NCBI GenBank assembly: GCA_022729835.1
Contig: DZBC01000050.1
Location: 1-10,893, forward strand
Origin: Sulfuricurvum sp.
GTDB taxonomy: Bacteria > Campylobacterota > Campylobacteria > Campylobacterales > Sulfurimonadaceae
DNA: 10,893 bases
Direction of reading: 5' to 3'
Part shown: in pieces, positions 5,849 through 10,893 of the stretch
How positions within the stretch are numbered: the stretch's first letter is position 1
Layout of the letters: each line of letters begins with the position of its first letter
Made by a program: the position numbers and the translations under genes
Notes under the pieces: model-generated
What the model was told of the DNA's origin: nothing
Seen by the model: only the letters and a program-made list of their open reading frames with translations
The model's database searches: none

Positions 5849-7383
5849 TGCTAGAGCGCCTCTATCTCAAAGACCTGCTTAGCTTCAAAGAGGCAGAGCT
5901 TGAATTTTCCAAAGGCCTGATTGTTTTTACAGGTCCCAGCGGAAGCGGTAAATCGGTACTGATGGGTTCTATTTTGGCGGCGCTGGGCCTCTCTGAGCCC
6001 AAAGCCACACTATGCGAACTTTGCGTCTCATGGCAGTTTGACGAAGAGCGCCACGGCATCGTCAACGAATCACCCAACATTCTGCGTCATACCAAAAAAG
6101 AGAAGGTGCGCTACTTTATCAACGCTCAAAGTCTCTCCAGACGCACGGTCTCACAGATGGCCGCAGGGCACGTCAAACACCTCTCTTTACGCGATGACAG
6201 CGATTTTGGTAGAGAACGGCTTTTGGCGTTACTAGATCGCTTTGCCTCACAGCTCGATGCACGCCATGCGATGCAAACGGAGCATCTTGCAGAGACTTTT
6301 TTGGCGTACACCAAAGCCAAAAAAGAGCTTGATGCACTAGAGCAAGAGGAGCGCCGCGTCAGCGAGCTTAAAGCTTTTGCCCGATTTGAAATCGAGCGCA
6401 TCGATACTCTACGCCCGGAAGCAGGCGAAGATGAGCGGCTAATGGAGATCAAAAAAGCACTCTCCAGACGAGAAAAGACCCTTGCCTCCATCGCAGCCGC
6501 GCAACGTGTTTTCGATTATGAATCGAACGTGAGCCATGTGCTTGGTCTGCTTGAAATCGATGGTGCCTTTTTCGATGATGCCATGAATACCCTGCGCGGC
6601 CATCTCGATGAGGGTGCATTACGAATGCAAGAGCTCGAAGAGGTGAACATCGAATCTGTGCTTGACCGTATCGAAGCGCTCTCTGAACTCAAACGCCGTT
6701 ACGGTTCCATCGAGGAGGCCATCGCTTATAGAGACGGCAAACGTTTAGAACTCGAACGCTACGAACAGATTGAATCAACCAAAAGTGCGCTGGTCTCAGA
6801 GTGTAAAGCCTTACATGTAAGGCTGCAAAACCTTGCCTCTGAGGTGAGTGAGCGGCGGCGGCAATCTCTTGGGGCATTTGAGGAACGTCTGGCACTCTAT
6901 TTGCGGGCGCTCTATCTGCGGGCGGCATCGTTACATCTGCTTGAAGTGTCACCCGACGCTCTTGGTATGGACGCACTGGAGCTTAGGGTAGAGCAGACCC
7001 AAGCTTCATCGCTGAGCGCTGGAGAGTTCAACCGTCTGCGTCTCGCCATGCTGGCTGTCTGGGCGGAGGGGATCGAACAAGAAGAGGGCGTGCTGCTGCT
7101 TGATGAGATCGATGCCAATCTCAGCGGCGAAGAGTCGATGAGTGTGGCGCGGGTGCTGAGGCAGCTTAGCCGGATTTATCAAATTTTCGTCATCTCACAT
7201 CAGCCGCAACTCACCTCTATGGGCGAACAACATTTCCTCATCTCCAAAGAAAACGAGAGCAGGGTAAGTGAACTTGACGAAGCGGGTCGCATCGAAGAGA
7301 TCGCCAGAATGATCAGCGGTGAAACGATCACCAAAGAGGCGCGTCTCTTTGCCAAAGATCTGTTGCGCAGCGCCAAGGAGTGA
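5848..7383 (+). CDS. recN: RecN-like DNA repair ATPase (SMC-family)
   Basis: A 511-residue SMC-like ATPase. It has Walker A GPSGSGKS at 29-36 after the first strand MLERLYLKDLLSFKEAEL, a long charged helical coiled-coil region (about 125-350, rich in E, K, R and L), the ABC signature SLSAGEFNRLRLAM (LSAGE at 389-393) and Walker B VLLLDEIDANLSGEES (LLLDE at 416-420), then a switch histidine in VISHQPQL. RecN acts early in double-strand-break repair with RecA. The protein is about 40 residues shorter than E. coli RecN, with PSGSGKS in place of ETGAGKS and LSAGE in place of LSGGE; I recall similar variants in Campylobacter RecN. An 18-bp palindrome lies inside the coiled-coil coding region (6807-6824). 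Next to nadK and tatD, as expected. Confidence 0.9.
   Translation: MLERLYLKDLLSFKEAELEFSKGLIVFTGPSGSGKSVLMGSILAALGLSEPKATLCELCVSWQFDEERHGIVNESPNILRHTKKEKVRYFINAQSLSRRTVSQMAAGHVKHLSLRDDSDFGRERLLALLDRFASQLDARHAMQTEHLAETFLAYTKAKKELDALEQEERRVSELKAFARFEIERIDTLRPEAGEDERLMEIKKALSRREKTLASIAAAQRVFDYESNVSHVLGLLEIDGAFFDDAMNTLRGHLDEGALRMQELEEVNIESVLDRIEALSELKRRYGSIEEAIAYRDGKRLELERYEQIESTKSALVSECKALHVRLQNLASEVSERRRQSLGAFEERLALYLRALYLRAASLHLLEVSPDALGMDALELRVEQTQASSLSAGEFNRLRLAMLAVWAEGIEQEEGVLLLDEIDANLSGEESMSVARVLRQLSRIYQIFVISHQPQLTSMGEQHFLISKENESRVSELDEAGRIEEIARMISGETITKEARLFAKDLLRSAKE
6807..6824. repeat. TTACATGTAA palindrome, copy 3 (in recN, extended to 18 bp)
   Basis: AGCCTTACATGTAAGGCT is a perfect 18-bp inverted repeat, with its core at 6811-6820, in the coding region for the RecN coiled coil (codons near 322-325, L-H-V-R). 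It is the longest of the four copies. It could form a nine-pair hairpin in DNA or RNA, but with no loop bases a bimolecular protein site is more plausible. No T-run follows it, so it is not a terminator. Confidence 0.9.
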
Positions 7384-7384
7384 G

Positions 7385-8158
7385 ATGATTATCGATACCC
7401 ACATTCACCTTGAAGATGAACGTTATGTGCCGGATTTTGAAGCCGTATTGGCACGCGCACGCAAAGTCGGAGTGGAGCGTTTCATCCTCCCCGGTGCCGA
7501 TCCCAAAACACTCAGCCGCGCCGTAGAGCTGTGTGAGAAGCATGAGGGGCTCTACTTCGCCGTAGGCGTGCACCCTTATGATATGGATGCTTTTGCATCG
7601 TTTGAGTTTGATGCGTTCTTGCGCCACCCGAAGTGTGTCGCCATCGGAGAGTGCGGGTTGGATTACTACCGACTTGAAGGGGATGAAGCGCACAAAGAAG
7701 ATGAAAAAGCCCGCCAAAAAGAGATATTTCGTGCGCAGATTCGTATGGCGATTGCTTATCATAAACCGCTGATTGTGCATATTCGAGATGCCAGTTGTGA
7801 TGCCAAAGCGGTTTTACTTGAGGAAGGCTCCGATGCGGTCGGTGGCGTGCTGCACTGCTACAACGCTGATGAACAGCTTCTTGCTTTGGCACAATCGGGA
7901 TTTTACTTTGGCATTGGGGGTGTGGTGACCTTCAAAAATGCCCGAAAATTGCTTGAGATACTGCCCAAAATCCCTAAAGATCGTCTACTGATCGAAACCG
8001 ACGGGCCTTATCTCACCCCTCATCCGCATCGCGGCGAACGTAACGAACCGGCCTACTGTGCCTTGATTGCGGCAAAAATGTCTGAGCTTCTGGGATGGAC
8101 ACAGCCGGAGATTGAGGCACTCACCACTGCCAACGCCCAAAAGCTCTTTGGGATATAA
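7385..8158 (+). CDS. tatD: TatD-family metal-dependent deoxyribonuclease
   Basis: A 257-residue TIM-barrel hydrolase of the TatD family, at the usual length. Likely metal ligands are visible: H6 and H8 (DTHIHLE), E89 (IGECGLDYY), H132 (LIVHIRDA), H157 (GVLHCYN) and D206 (LLIETDGPYLTP). Family members are 3'-5' exonucleases acting on DNA, proposed to serve in repair or DNA clean-up; the exact cellular role is uncertain. The ATG at 7385 lies 1 nt after the recN stop, with AAGGAG (7375-7380) 4 nt upstream inside the end of recN. The upstream-extended frame from 7319 is rejected because DTHIHLE should be at the N-terminus. Its neighbour recN suggests a shared transcript. Confidence 0.92.
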   Translation: MIIDTHIHLEDERYVPDFEAVLARARKVGVERFILPGADPKTLSRAVELCEKHEGLYFAVGVHPYDMDAFASFEFDAFLRHPKCVAIGECGLDYYRLEGDEAHKEDEKARQKEIFRAQIRMAIAYHKPLIVHIRDASCDAKAVLLEEGSDAVGGVLHCYNADEQLLALAQSGFYFGIGGVVTFKNARKLLEILPKIPKDRLLIETDGPYLTPHPHRGERNEPAYCALIAAKMSELLGWTQPEIEALTTANAQKLFGI

Positions 8159-8212
8159 AGCCTTTTTTCGCTAAAATAAAGCACTCTATCTACATCGCAA
8201 ACAGGGGGTTTC
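8159..8212 (+). promoter_or_regulatory. tatD-mltD gap with probable -10 box (TAAAAT, 8172-8177) for mltD
   Basis: This 54-bp gap has a T6 run (8163-8168), then GCTAAAATAAAGC with TAAAAT as a -10 box. That would put the transcript start near 8184 and leave a leader of about 29 nt before the GTG at 8213. A T-rich stretch upstream of the -10 is typical of Campylobacterota promoters. It implies that mltD-rlpA-hisB-kdsC can be transcribed independently of nadK-recN-tatD. Confidence 0.45.
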
Positions 8213-9433
8213 GTGCGCATTATCGTTCTTTTGCTGCTGCTATTGTGCGGTGCTCAGGCCGTTTTGACGTTTGAATCTAACAACAAACGAGAGGGTGCCG
8301 TCCTCAAAAGTTTTGACATCTCTGCCGAGTTTTTAGGTGACAAGGGGTTGCGCCAGAGCATCCAAGACTACAAAAACACCTTAGCCCATCAGCATTTTTT
8401 CAAAGCGATGGATGAAGCTTACATGTACATTCCAATGATCAAAGAGGTCCTTTCAAGCTCTGGCGTGCCTACCGAACTTCTCTTTTTGGCAATGGCTGAA
8501 TCGAACTTTTCTCTACGGGCTTTTTCAGACAAAAAAGCTTCAGGCCTGTGGCAGTTTATTCCCGAAACCGCACTCAAGAACGGTCTCCGCATCGACAACT
8601 ACGTGGATGAACGCCGAGATTTAGTCAAATCGACACAGGCAGCCGTACGATATCTTGAGGGACTGCACAATAAATTTGGCAAATGGTATCTTGCTGCACT
8701 GGCTTATAACTGCGGTGAAGGACGCCTTCAACGCGCCATTAAAGAGGCCAAAAGCGACGATTTAGCAGTACTTATCGACAGTCAAAGACGTTATCTGCCC
8801 AAGGAGACGCGTCTGTATATGCGTAAAATTCTGGCTCTGGCCATCATCGGAAGTGATGAAAACTATCTCATCACCCACGAATACGACTTTTTACTCAATC
8901 GTGCGAGCGCCTTTTCCATCGCTTCGGTGCAGATCGCCGGAGGCGAACGTCTCAGTCGCGTCGCTAGAGTACTCAAGCTTCCTGCAAAAGAGCTAGAGAA
9001 GTACAATCGACATCTTAAGTACGACTTTACACCTCCCGATCTTGAAGGTTACGCCATCTATATCCCCTACGCCAAACTGGCCGATTTTAAACGCGACTAC
9101 ACCAGCGAGCCTCTGCGTCACAGCCATACGTTACATACCGTCAAGCAAGGAGAATCTCTCTCTAGCATTGGGCGACGCTACAAAGTCGATTTTCAAAAAA
9201 TTGTCGATTTCAACCACCTCTCTAACAACAAGACGCTCTCTTTGGGACAGCGCCTGATCATTCCTATTCCTCACCCCACGATAGAGAGAGAAACGCACTA
9301 CATCGTGCAAGCGGGAGACACGCTCGCCTCTATCGCAAACCATTTTCAATTAACGATCGCCAAACTTAAAGCGATGAATAACCTCAAAAACTCGCTCATT
9401 CGTATCGGAGATCGTTTACATGTCTACGATTAG
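8213..9433 (+). CDS. mltD: Membrane-bound lytic murein transglycosylase D-like protein (SLT + two LysM)
   Basis: A 406-residue exported protein. Residues 1-16 (MRIIVLLLLLLCGAQA) form a signal peptide with a plausible signal peptidase I site after AQA. The LLLC stretch has Leu at -1, so it is not a good lipobox. The transglycosylase (SLT) domain spans about 75-215, with catalytic Glu96 in FLAMAESNFS, ASGLWQFIPETA at 109-120 and ALAYNCGEGR at 162-171. Two LysM domains follow (about 307-352 and 361-405), which bind the glycan strand. The enzyme cleaves the MurNAc-GlcNAc bond of peptidoglycan with formation of 1,6-anhydroMurNAc. GTG 8213 is chosen because GGGGG (8204-8208) is 4 nt upstream and it starts the signal peptide exactly. 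The last 14 bases overlap rlpA. Confidence 0.9.
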   Translation: MRIIVLLLLLLCGAQAVLTFESNNKREGAVLKSFDISAEFLGDKGLRQSIQDYKNTLAHQHFFKAMDEAYMYIPMIKEVLSSSGVPTELLFLAMAESNFSLRAFSDKKASGLWQFIPETALKNGLRIDNYVDERRDLVKSTQAAVRYLEGLHNKFGKWYLAALAYNCGEGRLQRAIKEAKSDDLAVLIDSQRRYLPKETRLYMRKILALAIIGSDENYLITHEYDFLLNRASAFSIASVQIAGGERLSRVARVLKLPAKELEKYNRHLKYDFTPPDLEGYAIYIPYAKLADFKRDYTSEPLRHSHTLHTVKQGESLSSIGRRYKVDFQKIVDFNHLSNNKTLSLGQRLIIPIPHPTIERETHYIVQAGDTLASIANHFQLTIAKLKAMNNLKNSLIRIGDRLHVYD

Positions 9434-10226
9434 GATCATCATGACAGCAGCACTGCTGATGCTGCTTGCAGGATGTAGCACCCGCACCAAAGATGGTTAT
9501 CTAAACCAAGGAAGCGTAGTTCATGAACCTTCGTCCCAAGGTGCCGCCCATACTCCCTCAGATGCCGACAAGCGTCATCCGACAATGCGGCCTTATACAG
9601 TCCACGGCAAGCGCTACTACCCCACCATTGTGCATGTCGGCGAAGAGTTTCACGGTAGAGCGAGTTGGTACGGCCCCGACTTTCACGGCAAAAAGACCTC
9701 TAATGGTGAGACTTACGATATGCATACCATGACTGCAGCCCACAAAACACTGCCAATGAATACTGTCGTCAAAGTGACCCACAAAGAGAATGGGCGCAGC
9801 ATTGTTGTGCGCATCAACGATCGCGGCCCTTTTGTCGATAGCCGCATCATCGATCTGTCTAAAAAAGGGGCGGCAGAACTCGATATCATCCGTACAGGCA
9901 CCGCGCCTGTGAAGCTTGAAGTGTTGGGCTTTGAAGCCAAAGGCAACCGCACCATCTCGCCGATCGAAACACTGAAAAAGGGTCCCACGGAACAAGTTTC
10001 AGGATTCTTTTCGGTACAAGTGGGCGCATTTGTGCGGATTGAAGGGGCGATTGTGACGCAGGAGAAATATGACAAGATCCAAGGCTACAGCGCAGTGATC
10101 AAAGACTCAGAATATGAGGGCGGACGCCTCTTTCGTGTCTACGTGACAGGATTTAAAAGTGATGCGGAAGCACGTGATTTTATTGCGGCAAACAGCCTGC
10201 AACATGCATTTATCGTAATGGAGTAG
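9420..10226 (+). CDS. rlpA: RlpA-like septal lipoprotein (DPBB + SPOR domains)
   Basis: A 268-residue lipoprotein. The signal peptide MSTIRIIMTAALLMLLAGC has a lipobox LAGC with Cys19. After a low-complexity linker comes the double-psi beta-barrel domain (about 78-170): GRASWYGPDFHGKKTSNGE, AAHKTLPMNTVVKV and RINDRGPFVDSRIIDLS. H108 and D134 match the catalytic pair known from Pseudomonas RlpA, which cleaves glycan strands lacking stem peptides. A SPOR domain (about 195-268, FFSVQVGAF...GRLFRVYVTGF) would target denuded septal peptidoglycan. ATG 9420 supplies an Arg-containing n-region and has GGAG (9407-9410) upstream. ATG 9441 with AGGA is an alternative start but would lack any positive charge. 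Overlaps mltD by 14 bp, suggesting coupled production of two glycan-strand-cleaving enzymes. Confidence 0.92.
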   Translation: MSTIRIIMTAALLMLLAGCSTRTKDGYLNQGSVVHEPSSQGAAHTPSDADKRHPTMRPYTVHGKRYYPTIVHVGEEFHGRASWYGPDFHGKKTSNGETYDMHTMTAAHKTLPMNTVVKVTHKENGRSIVVRINDRGPFVDSRIIDLSKKGAAELDIIRTGTAPVKLEVLGFEAKGNRTISPIETLKKGPTEQVSGFFSVQVGAFVRIEGAIVTQEKYDKIQGYSAVIKDSEYEGGRLFRVYVTGFKSDAEARDFIAANSLQHAFIVME

Positions 10227-10231
10227 AACAG

Positions 10232-10804
10232 ATGAAGAGGTTAGAGCGAACAACCAAAGAGACGGCAATTGTCGTAGAGATAGCATTATTTGGCACTGGA
10301 CAAAGCGCCATCCAAACTGGAGTCGGTTTTTTTGATCATATGCTTGAAAGTTTCAGCAAGCATGCCCAAATCGATCTAAACGTTACATGTAAGGGTGATA
10401 CCCATATCGATGATCATCACAGCGTTGAAGATGTCGGTATCGTCATCGGTCAGTTGCTACGTTCAAGCATCTATCCGATTGAAAAAGTTGAACGGTTTGG
10501 AAATGCCGTGATCGTAATGGATGAAGCGGCGGTTTCTTGTGATCTGGATTTGAGCAACCGACCCTATCTGCACTACGATGTACCTGTTGATGGGAAAGTG
10601 GGACGTTTCGATACAGAGCTTGCCGAGGAGTTTTTCAAAGCGGTGGTACAAAATGCCGGAATCAGTGCGCACATCGTGATGCAACGCGGCAAAAACAGGC
10701 ACCACATTGTCGAAGCAGCCTTCAAAGCTTTTGCGGTGGCGCTACGCCGTGCGCTCTCGCCCAACGAGCGCTCCGGTGTACCCAGTACCAAGGGTGTGCT
10801 GTGA
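10232..10804 (+). CDS. hisB: Imidazoleglycerol-phosphate dehydratase (monofunctional)
   Basis: Sixth step of histidine synthesis: dehydrates imidazole glycerol phosphate to imidazole acetol phosphate, in the cytosol. The 190 residues are full length for the monofunctional enzyme, with no HAD phosphatase domain. Seen are GFFDHMLESFSKHA (33-46), the Mn-binding IDDHHSVEDVGI (59-70), MDEAAVSCDLDLSNRP (96-111) and the second metal motif KNRHHIVEAAFKAFA (154-168). The ATG at 10232 has GGAG (10220-10223) 8 nt upstream, overlapping the rlpA stop. The stop overlaps the next start as GTGA. A TTACATGTAA palindrome falls at codons 51-54 (V-T-C-K), just before the first metal motif. Confidence 0.95.
   Translation: MKRLERTTKETAIVVEIALFGTGQSAIQTGVGFFDHMLESFSKHAQIDLNVTCKGDTHIDDHHSVEDVGIVIGQLLRSSIYPIEKVERFGNAVIVMDEAAVSCDLDLSNRPYLHYDVPVDGKVGRFDTELAEEFFKAVVQNAGISAHIVMQRGKNRHHIVEAAFKAFAVALRRALSPNERSGVPSTKGVL
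10383..10392. repeat. TTACATGTAA palindrome, copy 4 (in hisB)
   Basis: A perfect 10-bp inverted repeat in hisB, covering codons 51-54 (GTT ACA TGT AAG). The flank GGGTG makes a 15-base identity with copy 2 at 4927-4941. It lies far from any predicted promoter. Confidence 0.9.
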
Positions 10805-10893
10805 TCAAGCTAATTGTGCTGGATGTAGACGGCTGTATGACGGATGGACGCATCATCTACAGCAATGACGGCAATGAGACCAAAAGTTTCGAT
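10801..10893 (+). CDS. kdsC: 3-deoxy-D-manno-octulosonate 8-phosphate phosphatase, N-terminal part (partial)
   Basis: The first 31 codons of a HAD-superfamily phosphatase, cut by the right edge. MIKLIVLDVDGCMTDGRIIYSNDGNETKSFD carries HAD motif I DVDGCMTDG (nucleophile Asp8, acid Asp10), and the short cap-less continuation YSNDGNETKSFD is typical of KdsC. KdsC releases phosphate from Kdo-8-phosphate in Kdo synthesis for lipopolysaccharide. The start is GTG at 10801 in a GTGA overlap with the hisB stop, so it is translationally coupled. The hisB-kdsC order is one I associate with Campylobacterota. Other HAD phosphatases cannot be excluded from so short a fragment. Confidence 0.85.
   Translation, partial: MIKLIVLDVDGCMTDGRIIYSNDGNETKSFD

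Noticed and set aside
6126..6491. Antisense frame opposite recN (Ser/Arg-rich)
   Set aside because: Its Ser/Arg/Ala composition is the complement of Glu/Leu/Ala-rich coiled-coil codons; no start signals or family resemblance.
8139..8168. Intrinsic terminator at the end of tatD (AAAAGCTCTTT ... AAAGCCTTTT followed by T's)
   Set aside because: The stem is AT-rich and interrupted by an internal loop, overlaps the stop codon, and the T-run sits directly before a good -10 box. The T's are more likely part of the mltD promoter.
8213..8260. MltD as a lipoprotein (Cys12 in LLLLLLCGAQA)
   Set aside because: Leu at -1 does not fit a lipobox; a standard cleavage after AQA is more likely. E. coli MltD is a lipoprotein, so the difference is noted.
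1..10893. CRISPR arrays, tRNA or rRNA genes, IS elements, phage or toxin-antitoxin modules
   Set aside because: I looked on both strands for spaced direct repeats, cloverleaf features, transposase motifs and terminal inverted repeats and saw none. All long frames are accounted for by housekeeping genes.

Overview
The window reads as ordinary, densely packed chromosomal DNA from a member of the Campylobacterota (Epsilonproteobacteria). GC content looks close to half, which fits a free-living or sulfur/hydrogen-oxidising lineage better than low-GC Campylobacter or Helicobacter. The assignment rests on the long-type DapD N-terminus, the short adenylate kinase downstream of aspS, the compact RecN with an LSAGE signature, and the run nadK-recN-tatD-mltD-rlpA-hisB-kdsC, an order I associate with this phylum. 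The genus is not resolved.

Layout. (1) 1-488, minus strand: the 5' part of dapD (lysine/diaminopimelate pathway), cut by the window edge. (2) 489-622: a divergent promoter region. (3) 623-1099, plus strand: a small cytoplasmic ankyrin-repeat protein. (4) 1107-4859, minus strand: a four-gene operon read aspS -> short adk -> long adk -> CinA-type MoCF-domain protein, with ATGA overlaps between the first three genes. (5) 4860-4993: a second divergent promoter region. (6) 4994-10893, plus strand: nadK, recN-like, tatD; then, after a likely internal promoter, mltD, rlpA, hisB and the start of kdsC.

Functionally these are housekeeping genes: Asp-tRNA charging, adenylate balance, NADP synthesis, double-strand-break repair, a TatD nuclease, two periplasmic/outer-membrane glycan-strand-cleaving enzymes (MltD with LysM domains, RlpA with a SPOR domain), histidine synthesis and Kdo synthesis. 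I see no phage, IS, CRISPR, tRNA or rRNA genes and no sign of a defence island.

Two things stand out. First, the perfect 10-bp palindrome TTACATGTAA occurs four times in 10.9 kb, where about 0.01 is expected at equal base frequencies. Two copies lie in the two divergent promoter regions at nearly the same distance from the -10 boxes, and two lie inside coding sequence (recN, hisB), one of them extended to an 18-bp perfect palindrome. It is either an operator family or an iterated genome-wide palindrome, and I found no feature that explains it. Second, two adenylate kinases of different subfamilies (short LID and long LID) sit in tandem with a 4-bp overlap.
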